A program made the translations under genes and the position numbers. A stretch of DNA of 64,000 nt from DAOUJI01 sp965237875 (GTDB taxonomy: Bacteria; Chloroflexota; Dehalococcoidia; Lucifugimonadales; JAGWBF01): positions 1,426,001 to 1,490,000 of the forward strand of contig CBDEGP010000002.1 of the NCBI GenBank assembly GCA_965237875.1, in the 5' to 3' direction. Positions 8,201 through 16,650 of this stretch are shown piece by piece. Positions within the stretch are counted from its first letter, which is position 1; each line of letters starts with the position of its first letter. The notes beneath the pieces are model-generated. The model was given only the letters and a program-made list of their open reading frames with translations. It did no database searches and had not been told where the DNA came from.

Positions 8201-8779
8201 GTGATTCTGTTGATAGACAACTATGACAGTTTCACCTACAACCTCTACCAGTATCTATGCGAGCTGGGCGCGGAGGTTGCCGTAAGGCGCAACGACGCGT
8301 TGACCCCGGAGGACGTGGAGTCCCTGGGGCCCACGGGCATCGTGGTGTCTCCGGGGCCATGCACTCCCAGAGAGGCGGGAGTGTCCAACGACGTGATACT
8401 GCGCTGGGGGCCCACCATCCCGACGCTGGGCGTGTGCCTGGGGCACCAGTGCATCGGCAGCGCATTCGGGGGCGTCGTGGACCGTGCAGGGGAGATCATG
8501 CACGGCAAGACCTCCATGGTCCACCACGACGGCAAGGGAGTCTTCAAGGGACTGCCCCAGCCCTTCGAAGCCATACGCTACCACTCCCTGGCCGTCTACA
8601 GAGAAGACCTGCCGGACTCCCTGGAGGTCACGGCGTGGACCGACAACGGGATTATCATGGGCCTGCGCCACAAGGAGCATCCGATAGAGGGTATCCAGTT
8701 CCACCCGGAGTCCATCATGACTCCTGTGGGTAAGGACCTCCTTAAGAACTACCTGGACCAGGTGTATGGGAGCGGTTAA
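8201..8779 (+). CDS. trpG: Anthranilate synthase glutamine amidotransferase subunit
   Basis: 192 residues, class I glutamine amidotransferase. It starts MILLIDNYDSFTYNLYQYL. The nucleophile cysteine is in TLGVCLGHQCIG near residue 79, and the His-Glu pair is in GIQFHPESIMT near residue 168. It supplies ammonia to TrpE; a dual role in folate synthesis (PabA) is possible because no separate pabA is seen. Start is GTG 8201, 5 nt after the VOC stop, with TTGGAG at 8187-8192. Confidence 0.94.
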   Translation: MILLIDNYDSFTYNLYQYLCELGAEVAVRRNDALTPEDVESLGPTGIVVSPGPCTPREAGVSNDVILRWGPTIPTLGVCLGHQCIGSAFGGVVDRAGEIMHGKTSMVHHDGKGVFKGLPQPFEAIRYHSLAVYREDLPDSLEVTAWTDNGIIMGLRHKEHPIEGIQFHPESIMTPVGKDLLKNYLDQVYGSG

Positions 8780-8818
8780 GAGAAGTCCCCATGCCGTCAT
8801 AACAGCAGGAGGTGGTTA

Positions 8819-9640
8819 ATGACAACGCCTTCCAGTGAAGGTCCCATGAGTGTGTGGCGTCCCCCAGCAACGCGGCAGATGCGGGAGAATCGGGTCAAGC
8901 GAGTGTTGAGGGAAGGCAAGTGCGCCGTGTGCATCTACGGCGTTCCCACGTCCGACATGGCCGAGGTGATGGGCAACCTGGGCTATGATGCCATCTGGAT
9001 TGAGATGGAGCATGCGCCCCCGACGCTGACCCTGAAGGACGTGGGGGAGATTTCCAGGGCATGCGACCTGTGGGGCATGAGTTCCATCTGCCGAGTTCCC
9101 AACGACCCTTGGATGATAACCCGTGTATTGGATGCGGGATGCGACGGCGTAGCTGTGCCCCACGTCCGGACCAGGGCCGAGGCCGAGCAGGTCGTGCAGG
9201 CCGCCAAATACGGTCCCATCGGCCGCAGGGGCGACTACACGGGACGCCAGGGAATCGGAGTCGCCAACACCAGGGAGGCCGCCAACAGGGAGACTCTGGT
9301 CATGGTCTTCGTGGAAGAGGTGGAGGGCGTAAAGAACCTGGACGAAATCCTGGAGGTGGAGCACATAGACGTGATTTTCCTCGGCGCCGGGGACTTGTCC
9401 CAGGACATGGGCTACGCAGGCCAGCGGTACCACCCGGAAGTCCAGAAGGTCGTCGATGAGATGATCCGCAAGTGCGCCGCCGCCGGAAAAGCCGCCGGAG
9501 TCGTCACCAACGACGATGACGTCCAGGATTACGTTGAGAAGGGCGCCAAGTTCTTCCACATAGGCTGGCAGACCTGGGTGGCTAAGGGCACGGCGTCTTA
9601 CATGGAGAAGATATCCGAGAAGATGCGCAGCTTGTTATAG
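8819..9640 (+). CDS. HpcH/HpaI aldolase-family protein
   Basis: 273 residues of the class II 2-oxo-acid aldolase / citrate-lyase-beta TIM-barrel family. Typical blocks: YDAIWIEMEHAPPTL, GCDGVAVPHVRTRAEAEQ and IDVIFLGAGDLSQDMGY. Expected metal-binding acidic residues lie in EMEH and GAGDLS. Such enzymes cleave pyruvate or glyoxylate from hydroxy-oxo acids; the exact substrate is unknown. AGGAGG is 6 nt before ATG 8819. It has no obvious pathway link to the trp genes around it. Confidence 0.85.
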   Translation: MTTPSSEGPMSVWRPPATRQMRENRVKRVLREGKCAVCIYGVPTSDMAEVMGNLGYDAIWIEMEHAPPTLTLKDVGEISRACDLWGMSSICRVPNDPWMITRVLDAGCDGVAVPHVRTRAEAEQVVQAAKYGPIGRRGDYTGRQGIGVANTREAANRETLVMVFVEEVEGVKNLDEILEVEHIDVIFLGAGDLSQDMGYAGQRYHPEVQKVVDEMIRKCAAAGKAAGVVTNDDDVQDYVEKGAKFFHIGWQTWVAKGTASYMEKISEKMRSLL

Positions 9641-9716
9641 CCTTGTCATAGCAATCAGCTTGGGTATGCTAGAATACGCCTGAACGGACTCAGAGGAAAA
9701 AGGGGAAGAGGCCGAC

Positions 9717-10127
9717 ATGGTTTCCGCAAGCTCTAGACGGGTGATGGAATTCACCCAGCATATATATCTGGGCATCTTGGCCACCGTTTATCCCAGCGGG
9801 GGACCCCAAGCCTTCCCCGTGTGGTTCGACTATGACGGCGACTGGTTCAACATTGCCACGGACGCCGACGCAGTCAAGGTGCGGAACATCAGGGACAATC
9901 CCAAGGTGGCCCTATGCATTACTGACACCTCCCGGCAGGTGAAGTCGCTGACGGTGCTGGGCGACGCCGAGGTGGAGATGAACAACCTGGCCGCCCAAGA
10001 CCTGCACAAGCGGCTGGCGGTGCGCTACATGGGCCAGGACGAGGGAGAAGAATGGGCCGAGTCCATGGGTGGGGACGAAATGGCCATTGTGCGAATCGCC
10101 CCGACCAACTTTCTGTGGACCGGCTAG
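9717..10127 (+). CDS. Pyridoxamine 5'-phosphate oxidase-like (FMN/F420 split-barrel) protein
   Basis: 136 residues. It opens with SSRRVMEFTQHIYLGILATVYPSGGPQAFPVWFDYDG, the split-barrel start, followed by VKVRNIRDNPKVALCITDT, the usual cofactor-site strand of PNPOx-like proteins. In lineages with F420 many of these are F420-dependent reductases; here FMN or F420 cannot be distinguished. GAAAAAGGGGAAGAGG precedes the start. It ends 26 nt before trpD. Confidence 0.85.
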   Translation: MVSASSRRVMEFTQHIYLGILATVYPSGGPQAFPVWFDYDGDWFNIATDADAVKVRNIRDNPKVALCITDTSRQVKSLTVLGDAEVEMNNLAAQDLHKRLAVRYMGQDEGEEWAESMGGDEMAIVRIAPTNFLWTG

Positions 10128-10153
10128 CCGCCGCCAGGAAATAGGCTCACGAC

Positions 10154-11176
10154 ATGCCTCTTAAGATACAACAGTTTCTTGACCCCATTCTCGACGGCCA
10201 AGCCTTGTCTATGGAAGAGGCGGCCTCGGTCATGGATGAAATCATGGAGGGTGAGACGACCCCGGTCCAGCTGTCGGCCTTCCTGGCGGCGCTGCGCGCC
10301 AAAGGCGAGACAGCCGAAGAGATAGCCGGCATGGCCTCGGTGATGCGCCGGAAGGCTCTCAGAGTGTCCGTCGAGGGAGACCTGGTGGACACGGCGGGGA
10401 CCGGGGGCGACGGAAAGGGCAGCTTCAACGTGTCCACCGCCGCCGCTCTGGTGGCCGCCGGCGCCGGTCTCAAGGTGGCCAAGCATGGAAACCGGGCCGT
10501 GACCGGAGCTTGCGGCAGCGCCGACGTGCTGGAGGCCCTGGGGGTCAGGATAGACCTGGGCCCCGACGGCGTGAAACGATGCATCGAAGAGGTGGGTTTC
10601 GGCTTCACGTTCGCCCCGAATTACCATCCCGCCATGCGCCACGCCATGCCCGTGCGTCGTGAACTGGGGGTGCGGACCGTATTCAACCTATTGGGGCCGT
10701 TGACTAACCCGGCGGGCGCGAAGCGCCAGCTGTTGGGAGTGGCTGACCCCAATCTGTGCGAAACAATGTCGCAGGCCCTTACCCTCCTGGGCGCTGAACA
10801 CTCCATGGTGGTCCACGGCGAAGACGGGCTGGACGAGTTGAGCCTTGGAGGCATGACCCACGTTTGGGAGACTGAAGGCGGCGTCACGCAGAAGTATGTG
10901 CTGTGGCCGGAAGACGGCGGAATGCTTCCTTGCTCCCTGGATGAGATCAAGGGCGGTACCCCTGACGAAAACGCGAGAATGATGCGAGAGACGCTTAAGG
11001 GGGAGCGCGGCCCGTTGCGGGACTTGGTCGTATTCAACAGCGCCGCCGTAATGCAGGTGGGAGGACTGGCGCCCGACTTCATAGAGGGGCGCGGCCTGGC
11101 CCTGGGATCCATCGACAGCGGGGCGGCCCTGCGAACGCTGGACAGCCTTGTTGCCCTGAGCCGTTCCCTGGACTGA
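10154..11176 (+). CDS. trpD: Anthranilate phosphoribosyltransferase
   Basis: 340 residues. It transfers phosphoribose from PRPP to anthranilate. The PRPP loop is DTAGTGGDGKGSFNVSTAAA near residue 79; KHGNRAVTGACGSADVLEALG and NLLGPLTNPAGAKRQLLGV are diagnostic, as is HGEDGLDELSL. The N-terminal helical domain carries AASVMDEIMEGE. Full family length. It follows the PNPOx-like gene and is separated from trpC by 168 nt containing a dispersed repeat. Confidence 0.96.
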   Translation: MPLKIQQFLDPILDGQALSMEEAASVMDEIMEGETTPVQLSAFLAALRAKGETAEEIAGMASVMRRKALRVSVEGDLVDTAGTGGDGKGSFNVSTAAALVAAGAGLKVAKHGNRAVTGACGSADVLEALGVRIDLGPDGVKRCIEEVGFGFTFAPNYHPAMRHAMPVRRELGVRTVFNLLGPLTNPAGAKRQLLGVADPNLCETMSQALTLLGAEHSMVVHGEDGLDELSLGGMTHVWETEGGVTQKYVLWPEDGGMLPCSLDEIKGGTPDENARMMRETLKGERGPLRDLVVFNSAAVMQVGGLAPDFIEGRGLALGSIDSGAALRTLDSLVALSRSLD

Positions 11177-11261
11177 CATCGTTTGGACTGTGCTCGTTTC
11201 CTGAAACATCGCCAATTTGCTTGATACCTCAACCCTCCGCAAGCGCCTGGTCTCGGGTTTC

Positions 11262-11289
11262 CGTCATTCCGGCGCAGGCCGGAATCCAG
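11262..11289. repeat. Dispersed GTCATTCCGGC-type repeat, copy 2
   Basis: Same element as 4951-4978, differing at one base (CGTCATTCCGGCGC-type). It lies in the trpD-trpC gap. A degenerate half (GTAGGCCGGAATCCGG) is also at 6587-6602 after trpE. Confidence 0.7.
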
Positions 11290-11344
11290 AAGAGATGGAA
11301 CGGGCCGGTCTCATAATAAGAAATAAAGAGGCGGGGTTGCCCTG

Positions 11345-12133
11345 ATGACCACCATACTTGACGACATTGTCATGGCCAAGAGGGCCGAACTGGACGCCCA
11401 GCGCTGGAATGTGCCTCTGGAGGCTCTGGAAGAACAAATCGACTCTCAGCCGAGACCTCTGAACCTGGGCGGAGCCCTCCTGGGAGACCGGGTGCGTCTG
11501 ATAGCAGAGGTCAAAAAAGCGTCTCCCTCCAAAGGCCTCCTCTGTCCTGACTTCGATCCGGTGCGCCTGGCCACTGCATACGTGTCCAACGGGGCGGCAG
11601 CCGTCTCCGTGGTCACCGACCTGCGTTTCCAGGGGGAGTTGGAGCACCTGTCTTCCGTGAAGCAGGCCATCCGTGACAGCGGAGCGCCGGCGCTCAGGAA
11701 GGACTTCATCTTCGACCCCTATCAGGTATACGAAGCCCGGGCATACGGGGCCGACGCCATTCTGCTTATCGTGTCCATACTGTCTCCCGACGAGCTGAAG
11801 GCCCTGCTGGAACTGAGCCGTCAGTTCTGGATGCAGTGCCTTGTGGAGGTCCACACGACTGAAGAGCTGAAGACGGCGTTGGACGCTGGAGCGGAGATCA
11901 TCGGAATCAACAACCGGGACCTTAAGACGTTCCACACCGACATTCAGGTTACTGCTGAAATCGCTCCTTTCGTGCCCAGGGGAAAGTTGGTGGTAAGCGA
12001 GAGCGGCATAAACACCGCCGAACACATGGCTTACCTCAAGAGCCTGGGTGTTCATGCCGCCCTGGTGGGTGAAGCCCTGGTAACCGCTCCCGACGCGGGC
12101 GCCAAGGCAGCGGAATTGGCGGGGCAGCGGTAA
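11345..12133 (+). CDS. trpC: Indole-3-glycerol phosphate synthase
   Basis: 262 residues, TIM barrel. It converts CdRP to indole-3-glycerol phosphate. Catalytic-site blocks are AEVKKASPSKGL (active lysines), ALRKDFIFDPYQVYEARA, ADAILLIVSIL, LVEVHTTEELKTAL, IIGINNRDLKTF and LVVSESGI. The start ATG 11345 is preceded by AGAGGCGGGG. Its stop overlaps the next start (TAATG at 12131-12135). No trpF, trpB or trpA is present in the window, so the pathway continues elsewhere. Confidence 0.95.
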   Translation: MTTILDDIVMAKRAELDAQRWNVPLEALEEQIDSQPRPLNLGGALLGDRVRLIAEVKKASPSKGLLCPDFDPVRLATAYVSNGAAAVSVVTDLRFQGELEHLSSVKQAIRDSGAPALRKDFIFDPYQVYEARAYGADAILLIVSILSPDELKALLELSRQFWMQCLVEVHTTEELKTALDAGAEIIGINNRDLKTFHTDIQVTAEIAPFVPRGKLVVSESGINTAEHMAYLKSLGVHAALVGEALVTAPDAGAKAAELAGQR

Positions 12134-12492
12134 TGGTTGGCGACCTTATCGGCGTGACCGTCTGGACCGATGATTTGGAGAGTCTCGTAGGGTTCTACGG
12201 AGATACGTTGGGCCTGACTCTGAGGGGGCGCCACAACGGCTGGGCTAACTTCGCCTTTGGAGAACTGCGCCTTAACCTGGGAGTGCATGACCTCGTCCAG
12301 GGCCAGGCCAAGGACCCCTACCGGGTCATGTTGTCCTTTAGGGTGGACGACATCGAGGCCGAATACACCAGGCTGTCGGCGCAGGGAGTCCGTTTCATCA
12401 GAGTCCCCGAGAAGGAAAGCTGGGGAGGCATGGTGGCGACTTTTCTGGACCCCGACGGAAACGTCCTGCAGCTTCTGGAGAAGCCCGAGTAG
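12133..12492 (+). CDS. VOC family protein downstream of trpC
   Basis: 119 residues, single-unit glyoxalase-fold protein: LIGVTVWTDDLESLVGFYGDTLGL, then VMLSFRVDDIEAEYTRLSAQG and ATFLDPDGNVLQLLE. The second half keeps the usual C-terminal Glu metal ligand (LQLLE), while the first motif lacks the canonical His (GVTVWT), so metal binding is uncertain. Coupled to trpC by a 1-nt stop/start overlap, so made from the same transcript. Confidence 0.83.
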   Translation: MVGDLIGVTVWTDDLESLVGFYGDTLGLTLRGRHNGWANFAFGELRLNLGVHDLVQGQAKDPYRVMLSFRVDDIEAEYTRLSAQGVRFIRVPEKESWGGMVATFLDPDGNVLQLLEKPE

Positions 12493-12643
12493 CGGTCTCG
12501 TGCAGGAGTCGCCCGCCGGTCGGCCCTCGCCGCTTTCCCAAATCTGTCAACGAATTACCTAACTTCTACAGGAATGACAGGGGGAGGGGGCTTGACCCTC
12601 GCCCGTACATATTAGATGGTGGATTCGGAGCTTTCAGGTTCAC

Positions 12644-12673
12644 TTGAAACCCTGGCGGTGTGCTGCCTATAAT
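12644..12673 (+). promoter_or_regulatory. Promoter of the tRNA-Val/Leu/Arg cluster
   Basis: TTGAAA (12644-12649), 18-nt spacer, TATAAT (12668-12673), 15 nt before tRNA-Val. Confidence 0.7.
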
Positions 12674-12688
12674 TGATTGACGGCGCCG

Positions 12689-12764
12689 GGGCGGTTAGCT
12701 CAGCGGTTAGAGCGCCTCGTTCACACCGAGGAGGTCAGAGGTTCAAATCCTCTATCGCCCACCA
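12689..12764 (+). tRNA. tRNA-Val(CAC)
   Basis: Acceptor GGGCGGT pairs with ATCGCCC. The anticodon loop is TTCACAC, the T arm is AGAGG-TTCAAAT-CCTCT, and the encoded CCA is at 12762-12764. Confidence 0.95.
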
Positions 12765-12794
12765 TCAATACCGGGGGATGCCCCTGTATAACAA

Positions 12795-12881
12795 GCCGAG
12801 GTGGCGGAACGGCAGACGCGCTGCGTTCAGGGCGCAGTGCCCCTTGCGGGCGTGTGGGTTCAAATCCCACCCTCGGCACCA
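12795..12881 (+). tRNA. tRNA-Leu(CAG)
   Basis: Acceptor GCCGAGG pairs with CCTCGGC. The anticodon stem-loop is CTGCG-TTCAGGG-CGCAG, with a long class II variable arm (TGCCCCTTGCGGGCG) and encoded CCA. Confidence 0.95.
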
Positions 12882-12896
12882 ACGACATGTCGGCAC

Positions 12897-12973
12897 GCGC
12901 TTGTAGCTCAGTAGGATAGAGCGCATCCCTGCGGAGGATGAGGCCGTGGGTTCGAGTCCCGCCAAGCGCGCCA
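12897..12973 (+). tRNA. tRNA-Arg(GCG)
   Basis: Acceptor GCGCTTG pairs with CAAGCGC. The anticodon stem-loop CATCC-CTGCGGA-GGATG places GCG at 12931-12933 after the invariant U33. The T arm is GTGGG-TTCGAGT-CCCGC, discriminator G, CCA encoded. Most bacteria read CGN with an ACG anticodon edited to ICG; this gene has G34. Confidence 0.9.
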
Positions 12974-12986
12974 TTTCCGCCAACGC

Positions 12987-13286
12987 CTACCCCATGAAGA
13001 TGTAGACGTCGGCGTGGGGGAAGGCCACCTCCAACGTTCCCTTCAGCCGGTCCCGGACCAGGCGCCGGTAACCTTCAAGGGGTTGCTCAACGTCCAGATG
13101 GGAGCATTTTTGTCCCCTCTGCTCGTCGGGGCATATGTGGCCTCCGGTGGGCCCGTCCCAGAAGCCGACGCAGTCCATCGGGAAGAAGAGTGTCTCCGCG
13201 ACGTTGCGCAAGTCGGCGACGATCTCGGTGGCCCGAAACCCACTTTCCGTCGTTGCCTGAACGACTACTCTGGCAAGCTCAGCCAT
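12987..13286 (-). CDS. Hypothetical protein with His/Cys residues
   Basis: 99 residues on the minus strand, 32 nt downstream of a zinc-ribbon gene on the same strand. It starts MAELARVVVQATTESG and contains TEIVADLRNVAETLFFP, GGHICPDEQRGQKCSHLDVE and VAFPHADVYIFMG. No family is recognised. One weak ribosome-binding site (TGAGGCAGC) precedes the ATG at 13286. Coding status is supported by the same-strand neighbour and sensible amphipathic composition, but a non-coding interpretation cannot be excluded. Confidence 0.5.
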   Translation of the reverse strand: MAELARVVVQATTESGFRATEIVADLRNVAETLFFPMDCVGFWDGPTGGHICPDEQRGQKCSHLDVEQPLEGYRRLVRDRLKGTLEVAFPHADVYIFMG

Positions 13287-13318
13287 GCTGCCTCACACCG
13301 CCGTCAACGGAAGGCGGG

Positions 13319-13486
13319 CTAGCCTCCCCTGAATAGCTTGTTCCGCTCACCGTCTTTGCAGTCTTTGTTGGTGCAGAACCAGAAGATGGTCGGCATCGGG
13401 GGCGTCCTGACGCCGTCCATCTCTCTGCGCATGGGCTGTCTGCAAGTCGGGCAGGCGCTTGGACCTTGTGCGCTTTCAGACGACAT
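13319..13486 (-). CDS. Small zinc-ribbon protein
   Basis: 55 residues. CPTCRQPMRREMDGV is followed by PTIFWFCTNKDCKDG, giving two Cys-x2-Cys / Cys-x4-Cys knuckles that would bind one zinc ion. It starts MSSESAQGPSACP and stops just before the 99-residue gene, so the two may form an operon. Short zinc ribbons of this type may bind nucleic acid or partner proteins; its role is unknown. Confidence 0.65.
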   Translation of the reverse strand: MSSESAQGPSACPTCRQPMRREMDGVRTPPMPTIFWFCTNKDCKDGERNKLFRGG

Positions 13487-13613
13487 GGAATCTCCCTGGA
13501 GGATATACCCTGGAATGTTCTACCATCCCAACTCGGTGTGTTGCAAGTGGGCCAGACTCCCGCATGTTCGAATAAGCCGTCCGGCGACGCAGGGCGCCCC
13601 GTCCTGAGTCCGA

Positions 13614-13642
13614 TTATTGAGCGCAGGGGTTTGCGGTATAAT
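13614..13642 (+). promoter_or_regulatory. Promoter of tRNA-Val(UAC)
   Basis: -10 TATAAT at 13637-13642, with a weak -35 TTATTG at 13614-13619 (17-nt spacer), 13 nt before the tRNA. Confidence 0.55.
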
Positions 13643-13655
13643 GTATCGTCTCACA

Positions 13656-13732
13656 GGGCGGTTAGCTCAGCCGGTTAGAGTGCCTGCTTTACACGCAGGA
13701 GGTCAGTGGTTCGAGTCCACTACCGCCCACCA
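13656..13732 (+). tRNA. tRNA-Val(UAC), likely integration site of a mobile island
   Basis: Acceptor GGGCGGT pairs with ACCGCCC. The anticodon stem-loop is CCTGC-TTTACAC-GCAGG, the T arm is AGTGG-TTCGAGT-CCACT, and CCA is encoded. Its last 18 nt are repeated exactly at 42096-42113. Confidence 0.95.
13715..13732 (+). other. Putative attL core (tRNA 3' end)
   Basis: GTCCACTACCGCCCACCA, identical and in the same orientation as 42096-42113 inside the serine recombinase gene. The flanking bases differ (A/C before, C/T after). Confidence 0.7.
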
Positions 13733-13895
13733 CTAGGCGCCGTGGACCGAAATGTACGCCGCCGCGGGATGTCCTCGGTGTTTTATTTTCGACTCGAACG
13801 TCATCCCGCGAGGAACCCTGGGGCGTTGGCCACCGGCGTAGAGCGTGGCGCTCGGCCGTGCCAACGGGCGTCCCGATAGGGTATGGAAGCGGAGC

Positions 13896-14453
13896 CTAAA
13901 TGGGCAGCGCCTCTTCGGCACGCTCCTCCGGCAGCTCAACCCCGAAGGCGTTCACGTTGAATGCGAGCATGGCGTAACAGCCCATCAGGGTGGTTAGTTC
14001 CGTGGCGCCGTTGACGCCGAACTGGGCTGCCACCGCGTCGAAAGCCTCCTGGCTGACGCGACGGGTCCGGAAGAATTCTCGTCCATAGTTCACTACCGCG
14101 ATCTCGTCCTCGGCCGGGCCCGGCAGCTCCATCCGATCCCGTAGGGCATCCACGATCTCGTCGCGCAGACCCGCGCGCCGCGCTGCCGGAGCATGTGCGT
14201 TCCAGATGAACTGGCAATCGTTTTCTCGGGCCGCCAACAGCATCGCCAGTTCCCGGATGCGGGGCGATAGCGAGGTGTCGGTGCGAAGATAGAGGGCCAG
14301 ACCGAGGGCGCGTTGGGCGACTTCAGGTGCGTTGAGCATGACGGACCCGGGGCCGGTGGTCGGCACTTCACCTCGGTTCGCCACGAACGTGTCGAAAGCC
14401 TGGCGTTCACGTTCGGGCACGGATTCTCTGGTTACTATGGGCGTTCTGGCCAT
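13896..14453 (-). CDS. Carboxymuconolactone decarboxylase / AhpD-like family protein
   Basis: 185 residues, alpha-helical. LSPRIRELAMLLAARENDCQFIWNAHAPAARRAGL contains the E-x(n)-C-x(n)-H core of CMD/AhpD-like proteins. Here C-Q-F-I-W replaces the C-x2-C redox pair, so peroxidase-reductase activity is unlikely and a decarboxylase-like or unknown role is favoured. ATG 14453 is preceded by GGGAGG; a farther ATG (14531) adds a non-homologous stretch. It lies 98 nt downstream of an amidohydrolase on the same strand, likely an operon. Confidence 0.85.
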   Translation of the reverse strand: MARTPIVTRESVPERERQAFDTFVANRGEVPTTGPGSVMLNAPEVAQRALGLALYLRTDTSLSPRIRELAMLLAARENDCQFIWNAHAPAARRAGLRDEIVDALRDRMELPGPAEDEIAVVNYGREFFRTRRVSQEAFDAVAAQFGVNGATELTTLMGCYAMLAFNVNAFGVELPEERAEEALPI

Positions 14454-14551
14454 GTTAGCCTCCCGCGTATGCGAATGGTTTACAAGCTCCGCCCAGGCTG
14501 GCTGAGAGCTCTGTCGGATTCCCTGCTCCAACTCTGGTCTGATGCCGGCCT

Positions 14552-15568
14552 CTACGAGTCTATCCGGTAGACACGAGCGGCGTTGTCGTGGAACATCGCA
14601 GCCCTTTCCGTGGCCGAATAGCCTCTGGTCATGCGCTTGAAAGCATTGTACATGACGTTGTAGGAGTAAGAGACCTTGTCCGGAGGGAAGTTGCTTTCAA
14701 ACAAGCACCGCTCCGGACCGAACTGGTCGATGCAATAGGTCATGAGCGGGGCCAGGGATTCGGCCAGCTCTTCGGACCCGATAGGCGCGTCACGGGTATG
14801 CCAGTCGAAGCCGTACCGGGGTTGTCCAAGACCACCCAGCTTCATCACGACGTTGGGGCGCTGGGCCAGGGTGGTGATCCCTTCGCGCCATATGGGCAGC
14901 ACCTCGTGGTCTCTGTTGCCGTAGGGTCCTACCCGGAGTAGGCCGCCGATATGGTTGGAGATGATGGTGAGGTCCGGCACAGAATCGGCGAATTCCGCCA
15001 ATTCCCCGAGCTGGGGGAAATGGACTGTGTTTTCGTACACCAGCCCTCTTCGAGCCAGGGCTTGGGCTCCCGCCCGGAAATCGGCGTTCGCAAGCTGGTG
15101 TTCCACTCCACGATTATCTATCTCGGGATGGGGGTCCCAGCCCACCGAATGCCGGATGCCCCGGAACCTGTTGGGGCTAGCCGCATGCAATGCGTCCAGC
15201 ACGCGTTCCACACCGTCGCCCAAACTCAAATTGGCGTGGCCAATGATGGCTGCCGCAGCCTTGGCGGGACCGTACAATCCGTTGGCGCTGGCCGCCGCCA
15301 GGCCCTGAACGAACTCGACCTCACCCACGGGTCGCAACTCTTCCGGCCCGTCGAGCCGGTACATCGATCTCGCTTCAAGGAACACAGTGGAACGCACGTT
15401 GTGTCCGCTATTGAGGTCTGCGGCCAGTTCGTGAAGCAAGTAGCGGTGGTAGGGGATGCGTTCCATGCGAAAGTCCCAGAAGTGGTGGTGGGCATCGCAG
15501 ATGGGCATTTCCGGTTCCAGAGTGGGTTCAACGGTCAACGCTAACCAGTCGTTGTCTCCGTATGGCAC
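14552..15568 (-). CDS. Amidohydrolase-2 family metal-dependent hydrolase
   Basis: 338 residues. MPICDAHHHFWDF near residue 21 is the H-x-H metal site of the TIM-barrel hydrolases related to 2-pyrone-4,6-dicarboxylate lactonase. Further blocks are FRGIRHSVGWDPHPEI, LTIISNHIGGL, NVVMKLGGLGQPRYGF and ERCLFESNFPPDKVSYSY, where a late Asp/Asn-Phe-Pro motif closes the active site. It probably hydrolyses a cyclic ester or decarboxylates an aromatic acid; pairing with a CMD-like gene fits aromatic-ring catabolism. Confidence 0.88.
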   Translation of the reverse strand: MPYGDNDWLALTVEPTLEPEMPICDAHHHFWDFRMERIPYHRYLLHELAADLNSGHNVRSTVFLEARSMYRLDGPEELRPVGEVEFVQGLAAASANGLYGPAKAAAAIIGHANLSLGDGVERVLDALHAASPNRFRGIRHSVGWDPHPEIDNRGVEHQLANADFRAGAQALARRGLVYENTVHFPQLGELAEFADSVPDLTIISNHIGGLLRVGPYGNRDHEVLPIWREGITTLAQRPNVVMKLGGLGQPRYGFDWHTRDAPIGSEELAESLAPLMTYCIDQFGPERCLFESNFPPDKVSYSYNVMYNAFKRMTRGYSATERAAMFHDNAARVYRIDS

Positions 15569-15705
15569 GTCCGCACCTCCATCGCCGAGTGTGGGGACCT
15601 CAATCCTAACACATCCGTGGCCGCTTCCAATCAGCGTACACGGGCATCGTGGCCGTGTTGCGCATGGGATACGGTATGATATGGGATTTTTGCAAAGGGC
15701 CTATC

Positions 15706-16044
15706 GTGGCAGACAAGATTCGTCTGGGCATTATCGCCGCCAACATTCACCGGGGTTGGGCAATCCGGTCCCATCTCCCCGCCGTGGTCGCCAGCCCTAA
15801 GTTCGAGCTGACCGCCGTCTGCACCACGCGCATGGAGAGCGCCGGGGAGTCCCGTCAGAAATTCGGTGCCAGGTTAGCCTTGGACGATTGCCACGAAATG
15901 CTGGCCCACCCCGACATCGACGACGTTGCCGTTGGCTTGAGATCGCCGGCCCACTATGGTCCAACTGTGGCCGCTATCAACGCCGGTAAGCACGTCTATA
16001 CCGAGTGGCAAGGCTCAGGCCAGGCAGTGGTTCGAGGTCGATGA
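15706..16044 (+). pseudogene. Truncated Gfo/Idh/MocA oxidoreductase (NAD-binding domain only)
   Basis: 112 residues match the N-terminal Rossmann part: DKIRLGIIAANIHRGWAI, LTAVCTTRMESAGESRQKFG, MLAHPDIDDVAVGLRSPAHY, then INAGKHVYTEW. At this point homologs continue for about 250 more residues with the EKP-type catalytic region, but here the frame stops at 16044. The start is probably GTG 15706 (VADKIRLG). No C-terminal half is recognisable downstream. Confidence 0.75.
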
Positions 16045-16650
16045 CAATCAAGCAGCGGCGCCTTTGAGCTGGTGGCCCAGTCGGCAAGCGGGCAGCTATG
16101 AATCTGATTGGCCGACCATGTTGAGTGCGGCGCGCGCGAGGAACCCCCGCACGACTAAGCTAAAACACCCAGGAGGTCGGAGGCTAACGGAATGAAGGGG
16201 ACGGTTAGATAGGAACCCGCTTGACCGTGTGCAAGGGGCCGTTCCGTCTTGATGAAGCGGCCCCTTGCTTTGAGTGCATCGGTGTCTGACGCCGGTTTTA
16301 ACGGGAGTCAGGCATTCCCAAACGGTTGCAAATGACTTCAGCGACGAGTTAGATGACCCTCCTGTCCCGTAACCCCGCCTTCTTTGCAATAGTGTGACCC
16401 GTCTACAGTTGGACCGCCAACTCAAAAGTTCTTAGTAAAGTCCCGTCCGGCCCACCAAACCTACAACGAGAGCGCCCGCTTCTAAGAAATGTCGCATAAA
16501 TCCTGGGCCGTTCGTCGCAGAGATGCTACTCTCCCTGTCAGAGGAGAGCCCTGCAGTGGGTACAAACCGGATAGACTGGTAACAGATTATCCATGAACAT
16601 AGGCAGCGCTTTCCTGTGGAGGAAGGGAAATGGACGTGAGGGGGAAAGTG
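16045..16650. other. Gene-free stretch after the broken oxidoreductase
   Basis: About 600 nt with no convincing coding frame on either strand. It holds the 16231-16268 hairpin and otherwise degraded sequence leading to the IS481 remnant. Confidence 0.5.
16231..16268. terminator. Strong hairpin, possible bidirectional terminator
   Basis: GCAAGGGGCCG (16231-16241) pairs perfectly with CGGCCCCTTGC (16258-16268) around a 16-nt loop. Only a short T run (TTT) follows on the plus strand, so terminator strength is uncertain. Confidence 0.5.

Noticed and set aside
13656..13732. tRNA-Val(CAC) at 12689-12764 as the integration site
   Set aside because: Its 3' end matches the recombinase end only in the last 10 nt, whereas tRNA-Val(UAC) matches over 18.
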